Shown in pieces: positions 11,167 to 23,002 of a DNA stretch of 64,000 bases; the first letter of the stretch is position 1, and each line of letters starts with the position of its first letter. Source of the DNA: Viola odorata (taxonomy: Eukaryota; Streptophyta; Magnoliopsida; Malpighiales; Violaceae). The position numbers were made by a program, and so were the translations under genes. The notes beneath the pieces were generated by a model. That model did not search any database. It saw only the letters and a program-made list of their open reading frames with translations, and had not been told where the DNA came from. Where the stretch lies: assembly GCA_963691705.1 (NCBI GenBank), contig OY829543.1:32263523-32327522 (forward strand), written 5' to 3'.

Positions 11167-12458
11167 TAGTACATATCTTATCTACTCCAACAAAAGATCA
11201 TCACGATAAGTGGTGCACATTGATTAAAAGACTAACAACGCAAACAATCTCTGAAGCTAGTAAATGACAAAACCCTTGACTTGTATTTAATGAAACTCAA
11301 GGTATAATTTAGCAAAGTTAACATAATCTCGAAAATGCCTCAACTTTACCATCATTTGGATATAAATACACCTCATTTTTATGCACAAGCCACTAGAACA
11401 CTACGTTTAATTCTTCAACCACCAGAGTTTCTCTCCATTCAAAACTTCATTTATCTCTTATATTCATTACAAAATTTCACTATAAGATTTCATTAACTAC
11501 ACCTTGATTCTCATACAGATGTTAATTTAAATTTTAAACATTCTAGCAGAATTCTAGAGAGATTTCAGTACTAATCTTTCAATTTGGTCATTAAGATCAA
11601 GCAAGATGCAAGCTTGAATGAGAAGTTCAAGAACATTTCCCTAAAATACCCACACTCTCATTTCTACAATTATCACTTTAAATAATAGATGAAATATTCC
11701 ATAAAATTAGAAAAAAATAAGATAAAATTTAGAAAAACAAAAAAAATCATTAAAATAATAAAAATTCTTAATAGATAAAAATTTCATAGAACACACAAAA
11801 TTCATAAAAAGTATGCGCCAACATTTCTTCCAGCTAAATAATGTTTTTAAGTTTTAAAATTGAATTCGATTTTTCACCATCTTTTTCAAAATTCTAAGCC
11901 ATGTTTTATCATTTTATTCATATTTTATTTTATGTATTATTTTATCTATATTAATACTTTTTATTTTTATTTTTTCTAAAGTTTCTCGTTCTTTTGTGAT
12001 TTTTTTAAAACCCATTTTTATGGGTTGTATTCATCTATTATTTTATTTTTCTAGAATATTTTCTACTATTCCAACTATTTGTTTATTTTACGATTTTTTT
12101 TTCTTCTGATTTTTCTAAATAAATATATAGTTTTATTTTTTATTTTATACAAAAATACTAGTGTGACATGCTACTTTAATAGATCTCAAAGGTCGGATAA
12201 GGGGTGATTTTCTCGAGGCTCAAGACAATTTAATGAGTATAGTAGGAGTTGAGTAAAAAATGAATACAAAAGTCAATTTAATATAATCAATTAAGGCACG
12301 AGCCAAAAATAACAAAACTCAATTAATATATAACAAATATTTTCTTAGTAAAGAAGCAAAGTTTCTAATACTGGCTTCCCGTGCTATACAATATACATGC
12401 ATTGCATCTTTATTTCTATATATAAAAGTTCTCAAAGTATAAAGTAAACTCAACCGCA
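11167..12458. other. AT-rich intergenic spacer
   Basis: No reading frame, RNA gene or bounded repeat could be supported here. Confidence 0.6.
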
Positions 12459-12467
12459 TCATTCAAG

Positions 12468-13678
12468 TTTGGTTAATACTCTCAACGATCTTAAACATTT
12501 ATCGTTTCATTTTTGTGAGTCTCAATTCTTTCTTTTATTTTTATCTGTTTCAAATATTTTATCCATCAGTTCATTTAAGTCTCATTCGTGACGAAAATGA
12601 TTAATGAAGACAAACTCCATTCACTATGCAACATTTTTATACATATTTGTTTTTACTAACGTGCCATTACATGTGTCACATCATCATTTAAAAAAATAAA
12701 AAAATAAAAAAAATCTTCCAAAGAGACTAAAAAATTCAATTTTTTTTTAAATTAATGTTTTGAAGAAAATCAAAAAATACTATTTCAAATTGCAAAGAAA
12801 AAAAGATGCAAAAAATTGTACAAAATTTTGAAAAACCCAAGAAAATAATTTAAAAGACCAGTAATGTTTATATAATCAATTTCAAACATATACTCGTTGA
12901 ACATACTAAACTATCGAGATTATTTTCCTATAAATTTTATTATTCGTCCACGAAAATCTTAAATGAGAAATCGATTATTTTTGCGACACTGATGATGTTT
13001 CTCAATTAATGACGATTATATTGATGATGATGATACAAATTAATGGTTATCCAAACTTAACTATTGGTTCTACTAGTGTTTTCCCAAATAGCGATTTTTT
13101 TTTTAATTATTAGAATAATTAGGGTATTTTTGTCTATAAATAGAATATATGTGTAGTAGATAAGTGACGTTGCTTACAGCCCACCCAATTTATTTTCTTA
13201 TTTTTTGCATTTTTCTTATTTTTTTTAACTTTATACTTTTTTTTAAATTTTTTTGCAATAATGGCTGATTAGTGTTGAAATTTATTACATAAATATTACT
13301 GGTCTTTTAAATTATTTTCTTGATTTTTGAAAAAATTGTACATTTTTTTAATTTGAATTCGTATTTTTTGATTTTTTTTCGAACATAAAATTTTCAAAAA
13401 ATTATTGAATTTTTTCGAGCCTTTTTTGATATTTTTTTGATTTTTAAAAAATGATAACGTGACATGACATAGAATGCCACGTTAGTAAAAAAAATATATT
13501 AAAAAATATCACATGTACATAATTAATGAAGTTTGTCTCAATTAATCTTTTTGTCACGGTTGAAATTTAAATAAACTAACGGGTATAACATTTGTGACTG
13601 ATAAAATTAATCAAAAAAGAATTGGAACTCTCACTAAAATGAAATGACAAATGTTTGAAACCCTTGAGTATCTTAACC
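12468..13678. mobile_element. Non-autonomous Mutator-like element with ~400-bp inverted arms
   Basis: The left arm (12468-~12880) and right arm (~13270-13678) are inverted copies: AGACCAGTAATGTTTAT near 12,856 pairs with its complement near 13,293, and TTTTTACTAACGTG near 12,650 pairs with CACGTTAGTAAAAA near 13,478. The flanks are TCATTCAAG (12459-12467) and TCATTTAAG (13679-13687), a 9-bp duplication with one mismatch. No coding capacity; the loop is AT-rich with GATGAT repeats. Confidence 0.75.
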
Positions 13679-13687
13679 TCATTTAAG

Positions 13688-14532
13688 TCTGTCTCCATCT
13701 TATTCTAACAAGCTGATTTAAGCTCATTTTAATCCCTCACTTTGGAGCCAACACCAACATATCTCATACTCATTTTTGTAGCTCTTTTTTAACTATATTC
13801 TTACACTCGTGCAAAATTATAATACTCGCTTATAGCTCAATCGTTAAGTAAAAAGACAAAAACTAAGAAACATAAGGATATCAAGTGAAACTATAATGGT
13901 ATATGCAACTTAGGCATCCTAATAGAACCTTATTCTTATATGACCCGATCAATTCAGTAAAAACTCGGTAATGAATTTAGTGGAAATGCTTACAAAGCAA
14001 GAAACCGTTAAGTATCAAGTTACTTATGTAAAAGGAAAAATATATGAAACTACTTTTATTTTCACTTTCATTAACCAAACTTTTATATTTATTAAACTCT
14101 CTCTCTATGTAATCAACATTCAACATTATTCTAATCGAAAAGCAAAAAGTTCAAGCACCATTAGTATATCATTTTATTTTTATCAAAATATATGAGAATA
14201 GTGGAGGTAGACGGCAGACCTACCAAGGCATGAAAAAATACAAATAACCATCTCATGGGTCTCTTTGTCAAGGAAATCTCCCGCCCACAAAACGAATAGA
14301 GACACCACTTATATACAATAATAGTCCATGTATGCGAGTATGCAAAATTGAAAATAATATTATTGACAAAATGGGAGAAGGATACATGTAATAAACGAAA
14401 GGGTTTAGTAGTTAAGTCTCATGTTCAACAGTTGTTTTAGAATTATTATTTAAATCGATCTTTAGAATTTAATACCATAGTTTGTGGATTAGTTTAACTT
14501 AAAAGAGATCCCGCCTTAAAAACTATGCCTAA
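13688..14532. other. AT-rich intergenic spacer
   Basis: Nothing supportable. The 74-codon frame at 13,971 is low-complexity Phe/Ile-rich and is not taken as a gene. Confidence 0.6.
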
Positions 14533-15250
14533 TAACTTGTGTCCCTACGGTGTTACGCTGGGACCTTGAACAATCAGGAAATTATTCAGTTCACTCGGGG
14601 TATAAAAATTGGGAGGAAAAAAGGTTCGAGGCTGCCCCACTTCTCAGGTCTTGTTGGAAGGGATTGGTTCCTTATTGTGTGGAATTTTTTGCGTGGTTGA
14701 CGCTATGGGGGAGAATTGTTACCCGGTCTTTTCTTGTGCAGCGTAATATGCTTCCAGCAACAGAGAATATTTGCCCTTTGTGTAATAATGGGACCGAGGA
14801 TGTCACTCATTTGTTCTTGAGGTGTGAGATAGCTGGTGGCACGTGGGATTACATTATGAGTTGGCTGGGGGTGAAATGGTGTCAGCCCAGGAACCTAGTG
14901 GAATTGTGGCGGATGTGGAGGAGGCTTCTGCCTAGTTATGACAATGATAGCAGTCAAGCTTGGATCACCTTATTCTACGCAGTCATATAGACAGTGTGGA
15001 AGAATCGTAATGCGGTGATATTTCGTCAAACGGCGGTCAATGGAACGCGTAGCATGAACATGATTTATTCCCTTTCTGAGTCATGTTCTTCATGGATGTT
15101 TTTAATATATCTTCTGCCTATTTAAAAAAAATGATTTATTCCCTTTGGTGTTGGTGGTTGAGGAGCAAAGACCATACTTTTGCGTATAGCATGACTGAGA
15201 TGTTGCAATCCTCGTCATGGCTTCTCTCTCGACACGTTGATCCCATTTGA
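14533..15250 (+). pseudogene. 5'-truncated L1-type LINE fragment: end of ORF2 (zinc-binding reverse transcriptase tail)
   Basis: The translation carries the plant LINE C-terminal (zf-RVT-like) block: YSVHSGYK, WKGLVPYCVEFFAWLT, NICPLCNNGTEDVTHLFLRC (Cys/His ligands C-x2-C-x8-H-x4-C), then LFYAVI. A TAG at 14988-14990 replaces the Trp expected from the related copy at 48.9 kb. The frame continues with VWKNRNAVIF and WWLRSKDH...SSWLLSR, interrupted by a 55-bp insertion. The reverse transcriptase and endonuclease domains are absent. No poly(A) is seen after 15,250, so the 3' end is also eroded. A dead relic. Confidence 0.85.
15060..15146 (+). mobile_element. 55-bp LINE 3'-end micro-insertion with a 16-bp target duplication
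   Basis: ATGATTTATTCCCTTT occurs at 15060-15075 and again at 15131-15146. Between them, 15076-15130 begins CTGAGTCATGTTCTTCATG and ends in seven A. The same GTCATGTTCTTCATG phrase followed by an A/T-rich tail lies in the 3' untranslated end of the minus-strand LINE near 48,720-48,790. This is therefore read as an extreme 5'-truncated LINE copy inserted by target-primed reverse transcription into the older LINE. Confidence 0.75.
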
Positions 15251-16532
15251 CTTGGATTGCATATATGGTAATTGAGAACGAATAGACCTACTCCTAGTAA
15301 GGAGAACAGTCATACGTATAAAGTAGACGATGCAAGTTCCGTTAACTCACGATAGACGAACGACTTACATCTTTGTTAAGGAATATATTTCTGATATTTT
15401 AGGAAAATACATATATGGTAATTATACTCGTACTGGTACATGATCTCTTATATTCCTACTTAAATACGACTTCTAAATTATGGCAAAAATTATTTTTCTC
15501 AATTAAAGGACTTAATTTCTACTATAAATACAGCATATATACACCTAAGGTAAGCAATACTAAACCCTAGCCACCCTTATACACATATTTTCTCTTAATT
15601 AACTTGATCGTCAGAATTTCTACGCCGGGACAACCCTCGGCGCTTTGCAAGTACAACCGACGGCAAGATCCACCCTACATTTATCAACCATACTCAAGCT
15701 TCTAGGGACAAGTTATTTTTATTATGTAAAAGTGGACCGATGAGTTGAAATGGCATAAACACTAACTAAGGGGGTCGGTGGGTATTTGTCCCACAAGCAG
15801 CCATCAAAGAGCAAGAAGACCCTAAAAAAGGCCGACCTTGTGGAATCCTATATAAAAGCTCAAATTGGACCTACAACTTTCTCAAAAAAATTAAAATTAA
15901 AAAATCATTAACCACACAAAATGTTTATCCACCAAAGAATTAACCCTAGCTAGCTAACTAGTTTTCTATAGAGTGGGGGAAAATTGCATATCCCCCTTTT
16001 TTATATATATATATACCTTAGCTTTGTCATTTTTAGATTTTTATTTGATTGTAATCTTTGATCATTTCTCCTATATATCTCTTGGCTAGCCCCTATATGT
16101 TTAATTAACCACTTAGCTCGCTTTTGCTTCACTTGTTATAGTCAAAAAGATAATTGGCAATATGACAAATTATAACTATATATTACAGTATTATTCTCTT
16201 TTTAATTTATTTATTTTGCTTGAGGTTCTATATAATTCGATCCATATACTATTAAGAGCTGAATCATAAATATTGTTAAGTTTAATGGACTATACATGAT
16301 TAGTCCTGTTCGCACCACAATAGATAATTTTTTCATATATAAATATCGAATTTGCCACATTTTATTTAAGGAATGAGAATATTAGATTTAGAATGCTTGC
16401 ATCGACTACTATATTGTTCCTATAATTCCATTTCTAGTTACCGGCTAAATCAAAATGTGTTCATGATATTAAATTGAAAGATGGCGGTAGGTTTTTGTAC
16501 TTATATGTTATCTGTAATTGCGTATATATCTA
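15251..16532. other. Intergenic spacer
   Basis: AT-rich sequence with a more GC-balanced stretch at 15,560-15,870. No gene is recognised. Confidence 0.55.
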
Positions 16533-16541
16533 CGAATATGG

Positions 16542-16956
16542 GGGAAAAGGCACCCTGGGGTCCCTATGGATATTATTTTCATTTTAGTTCGTCCCACATT
16601 TCAAATTCTGTTCAATTTGGTCCCAAGCGTCATCTCCGTTAACCGCCTAGGGTCCCTACCGCGTAAATTGATGGTAACGTTTCAATTTTCTGTTAAATCT
16701 CATTATTTTAATATTAAATGTGACACCTGGCCACTTAGCGGGACCCACAAATTTAAAAAATATTAACAGAAAAGAAAAAACCAATATTGTAAAAAAATAA
16801 AACAAGTGGGCCCCACCATGGTTTTTACTCTTTACAACTCACTTTCTACCCTCCCGTCGAACGAACATCGTCTTCTCCCTTCTCCCTTCTCCCAAACTCT
16901 GCTCACACACACACAAACCCTAAATCCTAAAAAACTCACACGAAACATCAACGGGT
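16542..16956 (+). repeat. Left terminal inverted repeat of the MULE
   Basis: About 415 bp, matching 46143-45684 in inverted orientation through ACGAAACATCAACGGGT at its inner edge. The right copy is longer because it keeps about 33 extra bases (AATTGATTTTCCCC region) near the inner edge. It contains CTTCTCCCTTCTCCC and an ACACACAC run. By analogy with MuDR it probably carries the transposase promoter. Confidence 0.9.
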
Positions 16957-19661
16957 CTTATCCTCTCGCACGAACGCCTGGCACGAACTCATCGTCTTCT
17001 CCTAAATCGAGCTCCTCATTTCAGACAAAACCCTAAATTCGCAAAAACTGGAAATCGAGAGTTGATTTAGTTTGAAAGCGAGAGTTAAAGGTACAACGAC
17101 AACGGGAAGGCAACGGTATGTATTTTTAACCGTTTAATTTTGCCTTTTGAGGACGTATGTGATGTTGTGTTCATCTTGGTTAGTTTTCGAGGTCTGTAAT
17201 TTTGTATCTCTTTAATGTGAACCATGTGGTCCTATTTTGTAAGCTGTAACCCTTTTAAGCGAACCATATGGTCCTGTTTTGTAGCCCTTTCGTGCGAATC
17301 ATGTCATTATGTTGTTTACGATTGTTAATTAAATTATATACTTATGTTTTGCTTGGTAGGCCATGGCTGCTGTTTTGCGTTTCCACGTGGGTGGAAAGTT
17401 TAGAAACAATCCATTTAGGTATGAGAATCCGACAGTTGTTCAGTGGAAGTGCAGAGGGAAGTATTATGTTATGAGTTAATAGTTTGGATTTTAGGGAGGA
17501 TGAAAGTTAACAATGTTGGTAAAGTTTTTTTGGAAGTAAACAATGGGATAGTGCCATTGAGATTATGGATTTAGACTTGACTTTAATACAGTGTGAAATA
17601 TCGTTTGAAATGTTTGTGCAATCTGTAGTAGATAATGGCTTTGTGGATTTGTATGTGGAACATGATGAAAGTGAGCCCTTGTTTATTGAAGGTAAACCTA
17701 AGATTTTATCGTGTGATTTACTGCCCTTGCCAAACACTATACATAGTGATTACTTTAGTATTAACACAGCTGAGTTGGTAGGTGAAAGTAATTATAATAT
17801 TGATGAGGGAGTTAGGTCATTGGGGTTTCCTAGAAACATTTATGAAGAAGCTGCCCCTTTAGCTCCATCTTTTAACATTTCAAGCTTCATTTCTGTGGAC
17901 TCTACTAATCAAGAGGCTGAAGGAGATAACAATTTGGGAAGTGGAGATAGGGTTGATGAAGAAGATGGTGGTGATAGTGAAGATGATAGTGAAGAAAGTG
18001 CAGATGACGAGTATGTTGGGATAGAAGGTAGACTTAGAACTTGGGTAGATGTTCCCTACTTAACTGATAATGAGGAGTATACGGAGTTGAAGAAAGCAGC
18101 CAAGCCAAAAAAGAAGAAGAACGAGAGGGGTGAGATCAGTGGAAGTAGAGAAGGGAAAGGGCAAGGGCAAGGGCAAGGGCAAGAGGATGGAGGAAATAGG
18201 GTGGAGGAGGATGGAGGAAATAGGGTGGTGGAAGATGATCCACGTACATCAACTTTGGCACAAGACCATGTAGATGATGAGATTGGGGAAGATTCTGATG
18301 CTAGTGCAGTGTCTAGTAGTTCAGGAAGTGATGCAGACCATAGGAGGAGAAGAAGAAAGACTTCACAGTGTTACAAGCCCACTACCAACTATAGAGAGAT
18401 TCCAAATTTTGAGGTCAGGATGGTTTTTTTGACTGCTCAACAGTTCAAGGATGCAGTGATAGAGCATAGTTTGAAAGTGCACAAGGAAGTTTATTTTGTG
18501 AAGAATGATAAGATGCGGATAAGAATCAAGTGCCTAAATAATAGTTGCAAGTGGTATGCATACTGCTACAAACCAAAGTACACAGCTCATTGGCAATTGA
18601 AGACTTTAATTTCTGAGCATACGTGCCCCACAGTATTCACAAACAGCTGAATTAATTACAAGTTGATTGCTAGTCACTTTATCAAAGAGAGGAAATCAAC
18701 TACTACTGCAATGAAGCAGAAGGACATCAAAAAGTATACGAAGGAAGAACTTGGGATTGAGATTTCTGAAAGTCAGGCAAGGAGAGCCAGGATTCAAATA
18801 CAAAAACATTTTTGTGGTGACTATGAGAAAGAGTTCAGGAGGATATGGGATTATGCTCATGAGTTGAAGGATAGCAATCCAGGGTCTACAGTTGTTCTTG
18901 AAGCACCGGGTAATGTGTTCTTAAGGATGTATGCATGTTTTGATGCAGTGAAGAGAGGGTTTTTGGCTGGATGCAGGCAAGTACTGGGGGTTGATGGTTG
19001 TTTCCTGAAGGGGCCATATAGACAACAACTACTTTCAGTTGTAGGCAGAGATGACAATGATCAGATGTTTCCAGTGGCTTGGGCGGTTGTGGATGTTGAG
19101 AACAACTCCAACTGGTTGTGGTTTATTGAGACTGTGATGAAAGACTCGCGTATCGCTGAAGAGGGTTTGGGATGGACATTTCAATCAGATCAACATCCGG
19201 TAAGTTTTATTCCTGTCAAAATTCATTGATCTTAATTATTATGATTTAAGCTTAGTAACCATGGATTTTGAATTATCTTGCTGAATGCTATTATAGCATG
19301 TTAGTATGTTTTAGATGAACTATATAAGAGATCTGGATCTGTCTCATGCCTATTTGGTTGTGAATTGTTCTTTTTTGTACATTTATTTTTGAACTAATGC
19401 ATTCCCCTTTTTGTGGTGTCATGTATTTGCAGTCAATTATCAATGGTGTTAGATTTCTTATGCCTAAAGTAGAGCACCGACGATGTGCTAGGCACTTATT
19501 CTCAAAGTGGAGTAAGGGTTGTGAGGGAGAGTTGTATTCAAGCCTTTTCTGGAGTGTTGCCAAGTCAACAAATTTACCCCAGTTGGAAGAGAATTTGGAG
19601 AGGATGTACAACTTTGACACTGAAGCAGTAGATGCCATGTTGAAGGTACCTCCTAAATACT

Positions 19662-20219
19662 TGATAAGAATTTGTCTTCTGCCGAAGGATATATGGAGAA
19701 ATTGGTCCTCTCAGATCAGTGCCCACGGCGGTCCGCAGTACCTGCAATACGCCGGAGGGGGTCTCCGGCGGAAACACTCCGATGCTTAAGTCAGTATGTG
19801 TCGTGAATTTGGCAGAGCTTGGGCTAGTAATTCGTACTTACCTTCCTCCTTTGTGGGGGAAGTACTTATAGATGAAAATGGAGCATTTCTGAGGGACCTG
19901 GATCATAAGGGGCTAACGCTCCCGTTGGAGGGGGTTAGAATTCCCCGTTGGTGGAGTGAGCTATCGGGGTAGGTGTTACCTATGTGAGGCAATGCCTACA
20001 CCCCAAAACGGGAAGCTTGTCTTGGACTGGGATGGGATAGCGCCGTCTGTCATAACAGTGTTGAGTGTAAGACCCCCCCGCTGATGTCGACCATCCCAGC
20101 GTTGGTCGCATAGAGGGAGGCGATAGCCTCGATGCTGTCTTTGCGGTAGGAACAGTGGTTGTACCCTCTTCTCAAGGTGTAAGATGAAAATGCCCTTGCC
20201 GATAGGCGGATTGTTATCA
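19662..20219 (-). repeat. Element A LTR (3' LTR in element orientation)
   Basis: 558 bp, TGATAAG...TTATCA, about 98% identical to 42267-42824. Confidence 0.95.
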
Positions 20220-20220
20220 T

Positions 20221-20978
20221 AAGCCCAACTGAAAATGAGCCCGAGTGTTTACCAAGGGCTAACGCCCTCTTCCCACGAGGTGCTCTTCCGTATATCGGAG
20301 CGTTTCCTCCTTAGAAGGTAGTTTGGACGGTTTTTGTCAGAGCCTATAAATTGAAGTTTCTTCTGCGTAAGTTTCTTCGCATTTTCTCGTCCCTTTCTTT
20401 TTCATATTTCGCCATGGATGAGCTGACCCGAAATTTCCTGATCTCCAAAACTTTGACCTTGAAAAACCTTACTGAAGGGGACATCGGCTTCCTGGAAAGG
20501 ATGATCACCAAGACCTCAGAGGATGTCCTGGAACTGTAGGGGATACTGACCCCTATCTTGTCTAAACAGCTGGGGGTATCTCTGGAGGACTTTAGCCCTC
20601 TAGAGAGTTTGGCGAAGCTGGCCACCACTACTGCTCACCTTGATGTGGTTGCCTCGATGCTGCAGCAGAGGAAGGACTTACTGTCCTGCTGCCTGAAGGG
20701 CATGAGGGCCTGCTCTGCTGAGCTGACCTCCGTTGCTGACGCTTTGAGGGATATTCCCGTCGTGCTAGGGGAAGATGATGTTGGGTCCAATGCCTGACCG
20801 CTGCCTTTGTTTCCTCTTGTTGCTTCTCTCTTATGCTTCCATGTACATATCTGAATGCTAAGGCCGCTCAGGTCATAAATAAATGGCTGTTTTTACTTTT
20901 CCCAGTCTTCTTTTTTCCTCGTTTATTCTCTGGTTGCATTGGCTAAATATGTTGGTGGCAAGCCCAATTGAAAATGAG
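20221..20978. repeat. Module bounded by 19-bp direct repeats next to the element A 3' LTR
   Basis: AAGCCCAACTGAAAATGAG (20221-20239) and AAGCCCAATTGAAAATGAG (20960-20978) match at 18 of 19 bases. They bracket antisense gene a. The first copy directly abuts the LTR, where a polypurine tract would be expected on the minus strand but is not seen. Confidence 0.6.
20414..20797 (+). pseudogene. Antisense gene a of element A: small helical protein of unknown function
   Basis: ATG 20414 opens a 128-codon frame with one internal TAG (20537-20539, after EDVLEL). The translated parts are rich in Leu, Ser and acidic residues and look alpha-helical (LVASMLQQRKDLL-type heptads). A TATA-like CTATAAATT at 20344-20352 lies about 65 bp upstream, giving a plausible short leader. 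It is antisense to the element's gag-pol. No family was recognised. The AATAAAT at about 20,877-20,883 could serve as a polyadenylation signal. Confidence 0.5.
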
Positions 20979-20988
20979 TCTTCCCCGA

Positions 20989-22151
20989 TGATACGATCCC
21001 AGCCGGAGCCAACCCTAGTGACGCACCCACAGGCGCAACCACCCGCGCCAAGGCCCGAGCCTTGGAGGATGCAGCCGTGAGCCTCCCATTGCCACCCACA
21101 GGCCCGATCACTCGTGCCAGGGCCCGAGCCCTACAAGTGAGGCTCAGTAGCCTCATCCACATGGAACTGAAGGCAGAAACAGCCTCGGAGGAAGCCAACC
21201 TGCGCGCACCCCAGCCGCGCCTTGTAACCCTAATCCGCACCGCGTCCGCGCTTATAGATGGGCTACACATGGCCACCTCAGACCTTTAGGTCCACCAGTG
21301 CCCGTTTCCCATTTTTGACCAGACCATGATCATTTATAATACAATAGAGGAGTCCAGGCCAAAAATCAGGAGAAACGCTCGAAGGATTTGGGACAGGCCC
21401 AAATCACAAGCCCGCATTGGACAGCGAAAGCCACTGCCGAGCCTTTTGAATATTGGAGCATATTTCCTCGCACAATATTCATCCCAGAACTTCATATATG
21501 TGTTAGGAAGTTTCCCTCCAAGTTTCAGTGGGAACGCTCGAGGGAATAAGGAAAACTCCTTGTTTCCTTAAAACGTGATTCGGCGGACCCGCAAGCAAAG
21601 CCACTTGGGCCTTTTGACCTAAACGGCGGCGCCTGCAGTTCTATCCTTATTATTAGACTTTATTTATGTTAATTTAGGGTTTCAGAACTTATTTGGAAGG
21701 GTGGCTTGTTGCCAATTTCGTTTAAGTCATTATTTAGAAACTAAACTAGTTTCCATTTTTAGAATTAGGGTTTTGCGCTTCCTTAAAAAGGAGCCGCTCA
21801 TGTTATTTTCAGCAGACTTTGATTATTGATTATTGAAAGCATATTGCTTTGGATCTCTATCCACTTGTTCTTGATGAACCTTGCAACTAATTGAGTTTCG
21901 TGCATTCGATTAGCTTGTCAAGTAAAACTTGAAAGCACTAACTATTGAGTCTTTCGTCTTTGAATTGCCAAGAGCACCCAGTCTTGGAGATTCATCGGTT
22001 TGACCCAAGAACCTCAAGGGATTTGGCGTGAAGTGCCAAGAGCACCCAGTCTTGGAGTTTCACGGTTTTCTTCGAGTTAATTTCCGCATTGAAATCCACG
22101 TCGTCGGACAACGATCTAAGGAGAGCGTTCTAGCCTACAAGGAACGCATCA
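20989..22151 (+). repeat. Element B 5' LTR
   Basis: 1163 bp. It contains the same PTGPITRARARAL-coding stretch as the 3' LTR, in single copy, and a tandem AAGAGCACCCAGTCTTGGAG-like phrase twice (about 21,970-22,055). Confidence 0.93.
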
Positions 22152-22153
22152 GT

Positions 22154-22167
22154 TGGTAGCGGAGCTC
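22154..22167 (+). promoter_or_regulatory. Element B primer-binding site
   Basis: TGGTAGCGGAGCTC, two bases after the LTR, matches the initiator-tRNA-Met complement TGGTATCAGAGCCA at 10 of 14 positions. Confidence 0.7.
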
Positions 22168-23002
22168 AGCTGTCCCGACTTGGTAAATCTATTCCTTTTA
22201 TTATTACGTTTTCTTTGTTAGAATTGGTATTCCTTTATTCTCTTCTACACCAATTCTCTTGCGTGCTGTGTGTTAGTTGTCTTGTGTCAATTCGTGTCTT
22301 GTGTGTGTGCGATTAGTGTGCAATTCATTTCAACGATTTGTAGGTCTTTACTTTAGTCAAAAAAAAAAAAAAGAGTCCCCCAAAGTGTCTTAGCTAATTT
22401 GTGCTTTGTGTTGTGTTGAAATATCAAAAAAAAAAAAAAAAGAGAGAGAAAAAGAGAAAGCAATTTTCGTCAAAAAACAGAACAGAGGCGAAATCAGTAC
22501 CATTCAAAAAAAAATCAGGTACTTTCAGAATCAAATACTAGAGTGAATTTGTGGCTTATAGCAAAAAGAATCATTGGATTTGGATTTCGGAATCAAAAGT
22601 TGTGGCAAAAACAAGTTTCAAAGCCCTAATCGCATGCCATTAGCGTTTTTGAGTTGTCAATTGACTCAATCTGTGTATTTTGAGCTTTTCTTTGATTCTA
22701 CTACTACTACTGTGACTTTCTACTCTGTAGTATGCTTGAGTAATTGATTGATTCTCGCAATTGATTCGAGTATATTACCTCAAAAAAATTCTTTCTACAC
22801 TAGTTTTCTTTGTGTCTCTTTGGAAGCTTTTCTTGAAAATTCTTCGAGTCAGGTTCATCTTGGACACTTGGAGACGGATCTGGACAGTTTGCTTTGAGAG
22901 ATTTTGTGAGAGCAATAGAGAGACAAACACGAGCGTAAACACGTGAGGGAGTGATAGTTTTAGGCAATTTTACGCTTGCAATTTTCTTTTGTGAATTTCA
23001 GG
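22168..23002 (+). other. Element B untranslated leader
   Basis: Non-coding leader between primer-binding site and gag, with three poly(A) runs (about 22,359, 22,426 and 22,506) and stop codons in all frames. No structured element was recognised. Confidence 0.65.

Noticed and set aside
11167..14532. Search for tRNA or rRNA genes in AT-rich spacer
   Set aside because: No A/B-box pair or cloverleaf could be seen.
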